Source: Verrucomicrobiota bacterium (GTDB taxonomy: Bacteria > Verrucomicrobiota > Verrucomicrobiia > Verrucomicrobiales > Verrucomicrobiaceae). From it: DNA of 64,000 nt. The notes beneath the pieces were generated by a model. That model was not told where the DNA came from. It was given only the letters and a program-made list of their open reading frames with translations, and did not search any database. A program made the translations under genes and the position numbers. Positions 27,222-35,939 of the stretch are shown piece by piece. Within the stretch, counting starts at the first letter, position 1. Every line of letters begins with the position of its first letter. The DNA is taken from the NCBI GenBank assembly GCA_025360015.1, contig JANYCZ010000061.1:1-64000 (forward strand), in the 5' to 3' direction.

Positions 27222-27764
27222 TCAGACGCCTTCACCTGCCGGATGCTTCGCAATGTAGATGAGCCAGGCCGGGTGCTTGGGTCTGACTAGCTGCTCTTTG
27301 AGCACTTTAATTTCATCGGGTGTCGCCGACTCAATGCCATGGTTGAGCCAGTGACGGCTGGCAGCATCCATGCCTTCCAAGATCTCGGCGTTTTTATCAA
27401 AGAAACACGTGCCCTTCACCGTGGCATCCAGGCGCGATGACTCATGCAGATACACGCACCAGCCCACCAGTCCCCGTGCCACGCCCCGCCCCAGGAAATG
27501 TTCGAGGTCGGGATGCTCCTGCTCGAAGACAGCATGCACCACCTCGGCATGGAAGGGGCGGAATTGAAAAGTCTCTTCGATGCTGCGCCTGAGCTGCGCA
27601 TCCGCAATGGACACGCGAGCCGGGAAGGCACGCGGGATCTCAGCCATGACGAGGCGGTCAAAGACAAACGCCGTGAGGCTGACGAGTAAAAGCAGGCATA
27701 GAAACAGACGGTTGAACACCTTGCAGAAGATGCAGAGGAGCTCGAGAATATTGGACCCTTTCAT
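27222..27764 (-). CDS. Membrane-anchored hypothetical protein
   Basis: A 180-residue protein with one N-terminal membrane segment (LFLCLLLLVSLTAFVF, residues ~20-36) and a soluble part with RVSIADAQLRRSIEETFQF and HWLNHGIES. Third gene downstream of broken toxin gene B on the same strand, so perhaps part of that immunity set. No family recognised. The gap 26964-27221 towards gene A holds only the leader of A. Confidence 0.65.
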   Translation of the reverse strand: MKGSNILELLCIFCKVFNRLFLCLLLLVSLTAFVFDRLVMAEIPRAFPARVSIADAQLRRSIEETFQFRPFHAEVVHAVFEQEHPDLEHFLGRGVARGLVGWCVYLHESSRLDATVKGTCFFDKNAEILEGMDAASRHWLNHGIESATPDEIKVLKEQLVRPKHPAWLIYIAKHPAGEGV

Positions 27765-27963
27765 GGCTTGTGCTGGATAGTGACCCTCCCGGAGTCGGAT
27801 GAGGCATCTTTTCGTAAACTTCCGAGCTTATCCGCAGATGTTTCCCGTAGAGATCGGAGTTTCGCTTTGGAGACGTCAGAGGAGCGTGAAAGTAAACGCT
27901 TTGGTGGCGGGGGTGGCAGCCACACAGAAGGATGACTGAAATCAGGCAGACTATCCAGTTCAT
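27658..27963 (-). CDS. Putative short lipoprotein
   Basis: MNWIVCLISVILLCGCHPRH gives a clear lipobox (LLCGC). About 60 further codons are open before the frame overlaps the start of the 27222-27764 gene by ~100 bp, so the true 3' end may have shifted. Small and uncertain. Confidence 0.4.
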   Translation of the reverse strand: MNWIVCLISVILLCGCHPRHQSVYFHAPLTSPKRNSDLYGKHLRISSEVYEKMPHPTPGGSLSSTSHERVQYSRAPLHLLQGVQPSVSMPAFTRQPHGVCL

Positions 27964-28038
27964 GGCTTCCAATGTCAACGGTCGGGGAGCATTCATGGCA
28001 GTGGCGGCAACAGGATCAGGCGGGCAAGCCGACACCTG

Positions 28039-28539
28039 CTAATCTCTGACGTAGAAGTAGAATAGCATGCCGCTTTTGCCGTCGGCATTTGGGGAGAGCA
28101 TGTAGAGCCGGGTCGTATGGAGATCAGGGTTGCGCAGGATCGTGGCTTTGTCATCGACCTCGAGGCGGTCCACATTCACGGTGCCCTCGAAGGGGAGCCC
28201 CAGATCCACCGTGTGCTTCCAGGTGTCGATGTCCACCTTGCCCAGCCCCCAGGGGTGCAGCAGATGGTTGGGGATGCTGGAGTTCAGATAGGCCCACTCG
28301 TCGGGAGTCAGCAGGATGGCGGCTTTGACCACGGAGATGTTGCGTGCCGAGACAAAAAGAACGTCGGCTTTAAACTGATCCTTGGTTTTCGCGTTGATGC
28401 CCACCAGTCCGGCGTGTGCCGCCAGTTCGCCCCAGCTCAGGAAGGGAGACGTATTCTGCGCCCTGCCTGCAACTGGCAAGGCCATGCAGCCGAGGAATAG
28501 GAAGACGATGACACAGCAATGGCGGAGGCTGGAGTTCAT
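28039..28539 (-). CDS. Exported protein, candidate immunity partner of gene B
   Basis: A 166-residue protein starting at ATG 28539, ten bases after the stop of gene B. The signal peptide is MNSSLRHCCVIVFLFLGCMALPVAGRA. The mature part is beta-rich (DQFKADVLFVSARNISVVKAAILL, LPFEGTVNVDRLEVDD). Direct adjacency and periplasmic targeting fit an immunity protein against a toxin acting in the periplasm. No family recognised. Confidence 0.7.
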   Translation of the reverse strand: MNSSLRHCCVIVFLFLGCMALPVAGRAQNTSPFLSWGELAAHAGLVGINAKTKDQFKADVLFVSARNISVVKAAILLTPDEWAYLNSSIPNHLLHPWGLGKVDIDTWKHTVDLGLPFEGTVNVDRLEVDDKATILRNPDLHTTRLYMLSPNADGKSGMLFYFYVRD

Positions 28540-28549
28540 GGTGGGGATG

Positions 28550-30076
28550 CTACGGTAATACCCCCGGCCCCTCAAATTGTAAAGGTGCCGTTGTTGGTGC
28601 GGGAATCACCTGATGCGTGGTCGGCTGCCCCAGCTTGGGTTGAATAAATTCGTACCTGAAGGGCGCACTCTTCGACTGAACATCGAAGCTTCTTCCATGC
28701 CCTCGCTTCTCAAGATCATGAAAGAAAGAATCATTGATTTGAATGGACTTGTCTTTGGGACTTATAAGCGGCACGTCCTTGGGCAGATATTTTTGGATCA
28801 TTTCCATCGTGAGGGGTATCGTAACACCTTCTTTCTTGTTCCAATCATAGCGGTCTTTGAGCGTGTAGACAATGTTGCCCTGCGCTTTGGCAGCATTGTT
28901 CTTGTCCACAGATCCTTTGATTCCAGAGGAGTTGCCCGTCAGCGTGGCGTCGCCCAGCCCGTAGAAAAACTCTTCGTTCCCAGGGCGCGCATACCCAAAA
29001 TAGCCGGCAACTCCAGGTGCTCTGCCAGATACCTGGGTGTCCCAATAGGTGTCGGGAACAGAAACCCCCGTGCCAGCAGTGTCTGGATGGGAACGCAGCC
29101 AATCAAACATGTTTTTTTGTGCGAGCGCTTGTTTGTCGGGAAGAGTGCTGAAATACCTGAGAAGCTTCTCACCACCATCTTTCATCACGCCAAATTTCGA
29201 CAAGCTCTCAAATGGAATTTCCAGAGGTCCTTCATTCTCTGCGGCAGGGCGGTTTTCGACGTTGAGCCAGTGTTGCAGGTTTGCAATGGGCAGTGGCAGT
29301 TTTTCGCCTGGAGGTGCCTTCAAGGACAGAAGGAGCTGCTTGAGCAGAAGTTTTTCCTCAAGGGGTGTCTTTTCATCATAGTAGTCTTTGATGAAAATAG
29401 GATTGCGTGATTTGGCGACATGTTCTTTTAGCTTGGTCAAGGGATCTGCCACAGTCGGGTTCGGCGGCTTGGGCACCGCATTGGCAGGGCTTGGGGCTGG
29501 GGCTGCTGGAGAAGGCTGCTTTGTCGTTTCCGTAGAGTCGCGACGCTGAACGGAAGCGGGTCCGGGCTGCTGGCCTCCAGCCTGCGCCAAGGTGACAGTG
29601 CGCACAGGCAACTGTGGTGAGGAGCCAAGGTTGCTGCCATTGCCACGATTGTCGGGCGCAGCCCCATAGGTCGTGGCCTGCTGTCGGGCATACTCGGGCG
29701 GCATCGGGCGCGGCGTCAGATAGCGGCTGCGGCCTGCGGGTGGTGTTGCCCCGCGCGGGGAGACCGGCCCGATGTTGCCATGGGTGTCACTGCCGGTTGT
29801 CGCGGGGGGCGCGGAGTCCCCATGACTGTCCGGGCCAGCTTCAGCCTTCGGCTCATGCTCTGCCTCGGTCGGCTCGGTGGCTCAGGAAGGGAGATAGGCA
29901 GGCGCAGGTGGGCGCGGCAGGGCAGGCTCTCCCCGTCCCTGCCCCGGCTCTGGCAGGTGGCTGAAGGCACGCACCATCCCACTGCGCTGCATGGGCTGCA
30001 CGTTATCTTCCTCCTCCTCCTCTTCTTCAGAGCGATTGTCTTCGGAGGGATGGGAGCTGGCAAATAGAAAGGACAT
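28550..30076 (-). pseudogene. Polymorphic toxin-like gene B with in-frame TGA
   Basis: From ATG 30076 the frame reads MSFLFASSHPSED, seven Glu, MQRSGMVRAFSHLP and AYLPS, then TGA (29882-29884) exactly where A, C, D and E have the Trp of LPSWATE. It continues open in the same frame to 28550 (508 codons), with RSRYLTPRPMPPEYA and a unique C-terminal domain of ~270 residues. That domain contains YTLKDRYDWNKKEG (28839-28856 region), weakly like the DxYD motif of colicin-M-type enzymes. The protein is truncated unless the UGA is read as Trp; an internal ATG at 29704 could give the C-terminal part alone. Confidence 0.7.
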
Positions 30077-30140
30077 GGATAATCACATGGGTCGAAATGA
30101 GGAAATGCAAGGATTTAAATGTTTTTTTGTGGTATCGGGT
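30077..30140 (-). promoter_or_regulatory. Conserved effector-type leader of gene B
   Basis: Minus strand: GATACCACAAAAAAACATTT, CCTTGCATTTCC, CATTTCGACCCA, then 13 nt to ATG 30076; same block order as the other leaders. Confidence 0.5.
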
Positions 30141-30205
30141 GGTAGTTCATATTTCTGGGTTCAAGGGCTTCCGCAAAAAACATAGATCTAAACCGCTGAC
30201 ATGAA

Positions 30206-30509
30206 TGGCACTCAGTCAAGGCGGTGCTTCGTTCTTTTTTCACCTCCTGCTTACCCCAAGGCTCCGCTGAAAAAAAAGTCCCTGGCGCGCGGGCCTCCGA
30301 GCCCGCAGCGGGTCGCCTCCACGCAGCGGGTGTGGCTGCAGACAGAACAGCGGAAACACGAGGACCACGGGGACGAGAGAGCGATGGCGGCAGGAAGGCT
30401 TCGGAGCTGTGTCTGTTTGCGGAGTGCTGCGGACTCGGAGGTCCGCGCGCCAGTACCCTTGGCGCCTGCGTCGCTCCATTCCGCGACGACCGCCCTTCAC
30501 TGAGCGCCA
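30206..30509. mobile_element. MITE-like element, copy 1
   Basis: A 304-bp element bounded by TGGCACTCAGTCAAG and its near-complement ending TGAGCGCCA. Internally it carries GCGCGGGCCTCCGAGCCCGC and other blocks collinear with the inverted copy at 51858-52159. A 13-bp word ACCGCTGACATGA occurs just outside both ends (30192-30204, 30513-30525) and may be a target duplication. No transposase frame; non-autonomous. Confidence 0.65.
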
Positions 30510-30796
30510 TTCACCGCTGACATGACGCTCATTGAGAATGGCTGAACTGCCTTTGAGCAGCGGTTAAACATCGACCCACTTCCACTCAGGCCTTCGCCTA
30601 GCACGGTCTGATCAGTCGGCCTCGCGCTCACGAGAGCGCAGTTTCGCCAGCAGCCGGTTTGGCATCTCTTGGCACCCTGGCGGGAAGGGCGCTCCCAATC
30701 GCTCCAACCGTTGCCGCCGCCGTGGCAAAACAAGCGCTTTGCCGCTTGCCACCCCTGCGGCCCGTCCTTTATTTCGCGCCCTCACCCGTGCCCACC

Positions 30797-33364
30797 ATGA
30801 AGCTGCTGCCCGCCCACGCACTCGCCTTTGCCGTGCTTTTTTCCATTCTATGCTCCCACACCGCACGCGCGGCGGAGGACAACAGCGGCGCGAAAGCTGA
30901 CGCCGCCATCTCCGCGCTCCAGACGGCGGGGAAATACGCGGATGCCGAGCAGGCGGCGCAGGCGCTGGTGACCGCGCGCATCCAAGCGCTGGGTGCGGAC
31001 AACCCGGAGACACGGCTCGCGCACCGGGCGCTGGCTGCGGCGCTGTTTGCGCAGGAAAAACTCGAGGCCGCCGAGGCCGAGTATCGGCTGGCGTTGCAAC
31101 TGCCCGATCCCGAGACCGATGTGAAGCACAGCTTTGCGCCCGCTACGATGGACTCGCCGCTGCCGCCGCCGGGTAATCCCTCCGCCAGCAAGGCCGAGGC
31201 CAAGGCCGGCGCACCACCACCGATTCCCGCGGATGAAGCGACGCTGCTCGCGCACCAGGACTTTGCCAGCGTGCTCACCATGGAGGGCAAGCTGGATGAA
31301 GCGGCCGGCCGCCTGCACGCGCTGCTGCCGGTGATGGTGCGCACCCTGGGCGCGGAGAATCGCCAGACGCTGCTCTGCAAGTCAGACCTCGTCTCCGTGC
31401 TGGCCACGCACAGCCACACGGATGAGGCCGAGGCGCTGAGCCGCAGCCTCATCCCCGCCGCCACACGCGTGCTCGGCGCGGAGGACCCCGCCACGCTGAA
31501 GGCGCGCGGAGATTTCGCGGGCATCCTCTTCTACCAGGGCAAGATCGCCGAGGCGGAAAAGGAAATGCGCGAGGTCCTCGCCCTCTCCACCCGCGTGCTC
31601 GGCGCGGAGGACAAGGAAGCCCTGCGCGCCAGCATCATGCTGGCAAAGGTCAGCCATGTGCAGGACAAGAATGCGGATGCGGAAGCGTGGCTGGAGAAGC
31701 TGCTGCCGGTGATGATCAAGGTCTTCGGCGCAGACCATCTCGAAACGCTCGTCTGCCAGTCAGACCTCCTCGCCGCCATGGCTGCGCAGGGAAAAAACGC
31801 GCAGGTCGTGGAGCCCTACCGCCGCCTCATCCCCACCGAGCAGCGCGTGCTGGGCGAGGCGGACGACATCACCCTACAGACGCGCTGGCGCTTTGCCGGC
31901 GTGTTGTATGAGCTGGGCCTGCAGGATGAAGCGGAGGCCGAATACCGCCAGGCGCAGGACCTCAGCCAGCGCCGCATCAGCCTGGACGATCGCCTCTCCC
32001 TCACCGCCCCCGCCACCGAGGCCGCAGACCATCACCTCAGGGGCAAATACGCCCTGGCCGAGTTCTCACGCCGCCGGCTCATCTTCCTGCAGACGCGCTT
32101 CCTCGGCCCGCAGCACCCGGACACCCTGCGCAGCCGCACGGATCTGGCGGAGGACCTGGAAGCCCAGGGAAAAAGGCCCGAGGCCGAGGCTGAGCTGCGC
32201 GCCGTGCTGGCCCTGCAGGAGCGCGCCTTCGGCCCGCTGAACCCGGAAACCCTCGGCACCCGCCGCACCCTGGCGGAGTGCCTGCAGGCGCAGAAAAAGA
32301 CCCCCGAGGCCCTGGCGGAGGCGCAGCGCGCGCTGGCAGGCCACCTCAAAATCCTGGGGGAAGACCACCCCGATACCATGGCCTCCCAGCATCTGGTAGC
32401 CGCCCTCTCCTCCCCTGCCCTGCACCCCCCGCAGGCAAAGGCCGCGCCCGCCAAGCCCGACCCCGCAGACCGCCCGCTGGCCACGGTGGATGGCGAGCCC
32501 ATCACCACCGCCGATCTCCAAGGCATGATCCAGGCGCAGGAGCAGCAGCTGCGCTACCAGTTCCGCGCCGAGCCGAAAAAGGCGGAGCAAAAAATCGCCG
32601 AGTTCAAACGCACCGCGCTCGACACCCTCATCGATTCCCAGCTCCTCGCCAACGAGTTCAAACACGTCGGCGGCGTCATCCGGCCGGAGCACCTCGCCAA
32701 TGATCTGGAGGACATCATCCAGACGAGTTTCCAAGGCGACCGTGGCGCCTTCCTGGCCGACCTCGACAAACAAGGCATGTCGCTGGAAAAGTTCCGCGCC
32801 CTGCGCCAGCGCCTCATGATGATCTACGGCATGCGCCGCCGCATCACCGCCGAGATCAAGCCCACCGAGGAGCAGGTGCGTGCCTACTATGACAAGCACA
32901 AAGAGGATCTCGCGCGCGCAGCCGAGGAGGTGAAGCTGCACACCCTCACCCTCCTCAAGACCCTGCACAAAACCGACGCCGAAGCCCGCGCGCAGGCCGA
33001 GGCCCTGCGCACCCAGATCCTGCAGGGCGCAGATTTTGAAAAGATCGCCCGTGCAGAAAGCAAAGACAGCCATGCCGACGATGGCGGTGCCTGGGGCTGG
33101 ACGCCCGCCGCCGACCTCAGTGAAGACGTCCGCGCCGCCGCCGCCGCGCTGAAGCAAGGAGCCCTCAGCGAAGTCATCGAGCAGACCGGCTTCTACCTCC
33201 TCCTCCGCGTGGACGACCGCCGCACCCCCGCGCCCCCGCCCTATGACAGCGTGAAGGAAAAAGCCGCCGCCGCCCTCCAGGAAGAACTGGGCCAGGAACT
33301 CATCGAGAAAAAAATCAACCACCTCCGCGAACTCGCCGACATCCAGAAACTCGGTCCGGTGTGA
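30797..33364 (+). CDS. Exported TPR-SurA/PpiC fusion protein
   Basis: An 855-residue protein; ATG 30797 gives the signal peptide MKLLPAHALAFAVLFSILCSHTARA. Residues ~30-540 are TPR units of the type seen in the array (LGADNPETR, LGAENRQTL, LGAEDKEAL, LGPQHPDTL). From ~residue 561 a SurA_N-like domain starts (LATVDGEPITTADLQG ... LIDSQLLANEF), and residues ~710-810 are a parvulin/PpiC rotamase (ILQGADFEKIARAESKDSHADDGGAWGW ends the typical loop; ALSEVIEQTGFYLLL). It should fold exported proteins, with the TPR part recruiting clients. It may serve the TPR/effector set. Confidence 0.88.
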   Translation: MKLLPAHALAFAVLFSILCSHTARAAEDNSGAKADAAISALQTAGKYADAEQAAQALVTARIQALGADNPETRLAHRALAAALFAQEKLEAAEAEYRLALQLPDPETDVKHSFAPATMDSPLPPPGNPSASKAEAKAGAPPPIPADEATLLAHQDFASVLTMEGKLDEAAGRLHALLPVMVRTLGAENRQTLLCKSDLVSVLATHSHTDEAEALSRSLIPAATRVLGAEDPATLKARGDFAGILFYQGKIAEAEKEMREVLALSTRVLGAEDKEALRASIMLAKVSHVQDKNADAEAWLEKLLPVMIKVFGADHLETLVCQSDLLAAMAAQGKNAQVVEPYRRLIPTEQRVLGEADDITLQTRWRFAGVLYELGLQDEAEAEYRQAQDLSQRRISLDDRLSLTAPATEAADHHLRGKYALAEFSRRRLIFLQTRFLGPQHPDTLRSRTDLAEDLEAQGKRPEAEAELRAVLALQERAFGPLNPETLGTRRTLAECLQAQKKTPEALAEAQRALAGHLKILGEDHPDTMASQHLVAALSSPALHPPQAKAAPAKPDPADRPLATVDGEPITTADLQGMIQAQEQQLRYQFRAEPKKAEQKIAEFKRTALDTLIDSQLLANEFKHVGGVIRPEHLANDLEDIIQTSFQGDRGAFLADLDKQGMSLEKFRALRQRLMMIYGMRRRITAEIKPTEEQVRAYYDKHKEDLARAAEEVKLHTLTLLKTLHKTDAEARAQAEALRTQILQGADFEKIARAESKDSHADDGGAWGWTPAADLSEDVRAAAAALKQGALSEVIEQTGFYLLLRVDDRRTPAPPPYDSVKEKAAAALQEELGQELIEKKINHLRELADIQKLGPV

Positions 33365-33386
33365 GTTTGGGGACGGCAGCAGCCAA

Positions 33387-33452
33387 TCCTACTCGTCCTC
33401 CTACTCCTACTCGTCCTCCTACTCCTACTCCTACTCGTCCTCGATCCTTCCG
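33387..33452. repeat. Short tandem repeat (TACTCGTCCTCC type)
   Basis: Repeated TCCTACTCCTACTCG units end in CTCGTCCTCGATCCTTC. Related words recur at 57517-57553 and 58549-58582. A frame with two hydrophobic segments (33361-33915; LPLIWALGSLALWLLLL) crosses this repeat but has no convincing start and is not called as a gene. Confidence 0.7.
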
Positions 33453-33925
33453 CCCCGCCACAAACAGAGCGCCGCAACAGCATAATCCTCCTCCGCCTCC
33501 TCATCCTCCCGCTTGCTTGGGAGTTCCAATCCTAACTCGAACTCGACCCTCAGCCCACGATTGGAATCTCCCCCTCAATGAAACGCCAACGCACCCTCCT
33601 CTCCGCCTGGCATGCCCTGCATGCTTTGACAGTCTCATTGGAATCCTCGCCATTCCACCGGCCATCATTGACGCATTCCCCGTTGCTCCCATCGCAAAAC
33701 CCTTGATCTGGATCATCCATGCTTCCGGCGGTTCACTTCCGCTCATTTGGGCGCTCGGATCTCTGGCGCTGTGGCTGCTGCTGCTCTCCCGCATTTATAA
33801 CTTCAAAGGCATTTGGAAATGCCTGCGGCAAGGACATCTCAAAGACTTCCTGCCACCGCCGCCGCCGGACACTGAGACCGCTCGAATGACGGCCTCTTGT
33901 TTGCGCCTGGAGTAGCAGCATCAAA

Positions 33926-33984
33926 AAACACCCTCAGCGAAGTCATCGAGCAGACCAGCTTCTACCACTCCGCGAACTCGCCGA
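33926..33984 (+). pseudogene. Fragment of the PpiC gene 3' end
   Basis: CCTCAGCGAAGTCATCGAGC and CGAGCAGACCAGCTTCTACC repeat the coding sequence at ~33160-33196 and are then joined to CTCCGCGAACTCGCCGA from ~33325. It is a short, internally deleted duplicate of the end of the gene above. Confidence 0.7.
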
Positions 33985-34013
33985 TAATGATTTGTGGGTA
34001 TCGAACCTATGCC

Positions 34014-34535
34014 TTAAACGACCGGGCCGGTGGTCTTTGGCATCTGCGATCTTTGGTAGATGCTGTAGCCCATCAAGGCCAGGGCAACGGCCGCTGTAAA
34101 CCCGCCTAGAGTTCCGATCGGGGGCGGCAGTTCGGTGCAGCCGATGGCGAGGATGATGGCGGCCCAGTAGATTTTGGCGCTCCAACCGGGGCGATAATAA
34201 AGCCGTGTGAAAAACATGGCGATCAGCATGGGAAGGATCAGCAGGGCATAGGGGTGCGACTCAAAGCCACTGTAGATATGACCGGATTTCACATACGTAT
34301 CGTAGCCTTTGTCGGCGTATGCATTTTGATAAGTCCCGTGCCCGCGTCCGGTGTACCGGCTACCCAGGCTCGCAGCACCATAATAGAAGGGCAGAAACTG
34401 CGATAGAATGAGGACGATGATCCCCTGCCGCATCTTGCGGCGTCCCGGCTCCGTGGCGGGTGCGGCGGGTGCGGCGGGTGCGGCGGGTGCGGCGGGTTGG
34501 GAGGCTGCCGGCGGCTGTTCGTGGGTTTTTTCCAT
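34014..34535 (-). CDS. Small multi-spanning membrane protein
   Basis: A 173-residue protein with an Ala/Pro repeat tail at the N-terminus (four AAP units, residues ~15-27), then about four membrane segments: GIIVLILSQFLPFYYGA, YALLILPMLIAMFF, IYWAAIILAIGC and FTAAVALALMGYSIY. A Tyr/Gly-rich loop lies between segments one and two. No family recognised. The AAP run is encoded by a GCGGCGGGT repeat that may vary in length. Confidence 0.7.
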   Translation of the reverse strand: MEKTHEQPPAASQPAAPAAPAAPAAPATEPGRRKMRQGIIVLILSQFLPFYYGAASLGSRYTGRGHGTYQNAYADKGYDTYVKSGHIYSGFESHPYALLILPMLIAMFFTRLYYRPGWSAKIYWAAIILAIGCTELPPPIGTLGGFTAAVALALMGYSIYQRSQMPKTTGPVV

Positions 34536-34890
34536 TGGAAGGGGGGTGTCGCAGCATCCCTAGATGCATTGAAAGGGTGAGGAATGGACTGCAGGGCAGG
34601 AGGTGTTGAATCTCCGTAAATTTAAATAGGTGAAAATGCGCGTGAAGGCAACTGCGGTGCTGAAAGCGGACTGGAATGGCACTCACCTAACGGGGCGGCC
34701 TTCTTTTTGGCCGGGTCATTTGCGCCGCTGTAAAATGGCATGAGAGCGCAGGTGAAGTTGCTGGCTTATCTTTTCCCCTCGTTCAGTCGCGCCGGTCTGG
34801 ATCGCAAAGGCGCATCACTTCTTCTCTCTCTTGACAGGCTGAGCCCCAATTGCTTCCGTGCTTGAGTGAAGGCTTCGTCGATGCGGTTTA

Positions 34891-35145
34891 TTAAAAGGAG
34901 GGCGGCCTGCATTTTGTCGTTTCTTTTTTGATGTTACGCAGAATGTGATCACTGACCTGTTCCCAGACGGAGGCCAGTTCTTTGAGCAGGACCAGATTCA
35001 TCGACCTATACTCGCCCAGCAGAGGGTGGGCCCAGAGCGCTTCCAAAGCGGCCAGTTGTCTGGCTGCCGGTCTGTCATCAAAAGGCTTCCCCCATTCATC
35101 GATGAGCAATCCATCTTTATCCTTCTCACAATATTCCAATACCAA
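34891..35145 (-). pseudogene. Fragment of an immunity-like gene
   Basis: The minus strand encodes ALWAHPLLGEYRSMNLVLLKEL, clearly related to VLWSHPLLGKDGPLNLMLVAQL in the immunity candidate at 43510-44448. Only the C-terminal ~80 residues remain. It lies next to a toxin C fragment, so both look like debris of a former toxin-immunity pair. The gap 34536-34890 contains a solo TGGCACTCACCTAAC end at 34677 resembling the MITE terminus. Confidence 0.55.
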
Positions 35146-35183
35146 ATAACAAATGCCATGAGGGTTGTTGCCGGAAAGCCTGG

Positions 35184-35294
35184 GTTAAGCACGGGATTCC
35201 AGTCATTCCAGTCTCAATCTGCCACGGAGCAGCCCGCCAGGACAACATCTCCCCTGGGCCTGACGGAAGAGGTGATGAGGTGCCAGTCTGCCGA
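35184..35294 (-). pseudogene. Orphan fragment of the toxin C C-terminus
   Basis: About 110 bp match 36135-36245 of gene C at ~90 percent by eye (block coding for RGDVVLAGCS and WNDWNPVLN). The copy retains the part with the putative catalytic Cys although the GCS codon region has changed (AGCCCG for ACCCCG). No complete gene surrounds it. It may be a displaced 'tip' left by recombination. Confidence 0.65.
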
Positions 35295-35306
35295 ACGTGT
35301 TTCTGT

Positions 35307-35879
35307 CTATTTTGACTTCGATGTGCGCATGGAAACGGGAGGCTGCGCTGGCGTGGCAGGTTTCTTGGCCACATCCTTGTACTTGTTTAGCACCAGGTAA
35401 ACCACGCACGACTGCAGGGTCGCGTTTGACCCCCCTGTCGGGAACTCAAGCGGGGTGGTGCAGAAAAGCTCGTCCGTATCTTGAAGGAGGAGCAGGTCCG
35501 TCTCTTCCAGGGCGGCCTTGGCGACCGTTTTTCCCTGCTTGTTCAGCCAGGTGAAGTAAAAATGGTGGATGTTGCCCTCGCCGAGTCTGGCGCTTTTCCC
35601 GACACCGAGGAAACGCGGATTTTCATGCATAAAATACTGCTTCAGCAGTTGGAGCGCCTCCGCGTTCGGCGTGGTGAAATCGAGATCATGGCCATCGTGA
35701 TCATCCAAATAGTAGCCTGTGATCCTGCACGCGGCGGCCTTGTCAAAGATGGCGCTAATCCTGGCCTTGTAGTCTGGCGCAGGCGCGGCATCCGCTGCGT
35801 GTGCGGAGATAGCGGCCGGCTGCAGCAGGACGTAAAGCAGGAGGCAATGAAGGACGGCTCGGAGAGGGGGACTCAGGCT
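35307..35879 (-). CDS. Exported protein, candidate immunity partner of gene C
   Basis: A 190-residue protein with signal peptide MSLSPPLRAVLHCLLLYVLLQPAAISAHA (start at ATG 35879), 60 bp after gene C. Mature part: APDYKARISAIFDKAAACRITGYYL, ENPRFLGVGKSARLGEG, HHFYFTWLNKQGK. A decayed paralog lies at 40651-41288 behind gene D. Two copies each following a toxin gene support an immunity family acting in the periplasm. Confidence 0.75.
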   Translation of the reverse strand, partial: SLSPPLRAVLHCLLLYVLLQPAAISAHAADAAPAPDYKARISAIFDKAAACRITGYYLDDHDGHDLDFTTPNAEALQLLKQYFMHENPRFLGVGKSARLGEGNIHHFYFTWLNKQGKTVAKAALEETDLLLLQDTDELFCTTPLEFPTGGSNATLQSCVVYLVLNKYKDVAKKPATPAQPPVSMRTSKSK

Positions 35880-35939
35880 CATGTGGCGTGCGGGGCTGTG
35901 TGTCCAAGAGTAACACAAGCCGTGCATTTCAATACACGG

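Noticed and set aside
33387-33452. CRISPR-like short repeats
   Set aside because: The units are 6-12 bp simple repeats without spacers; no cas genes are present.
33361-33915. 184-codon frame overlapping the end of the PpiC fusion gene, with two hydrophobic stretches
   Set aside because: The first ~70 codons are a TACTCGTCC-type simple repeat, the start is a GTG overlapping a stop, and no ribosome-binding site is seen.
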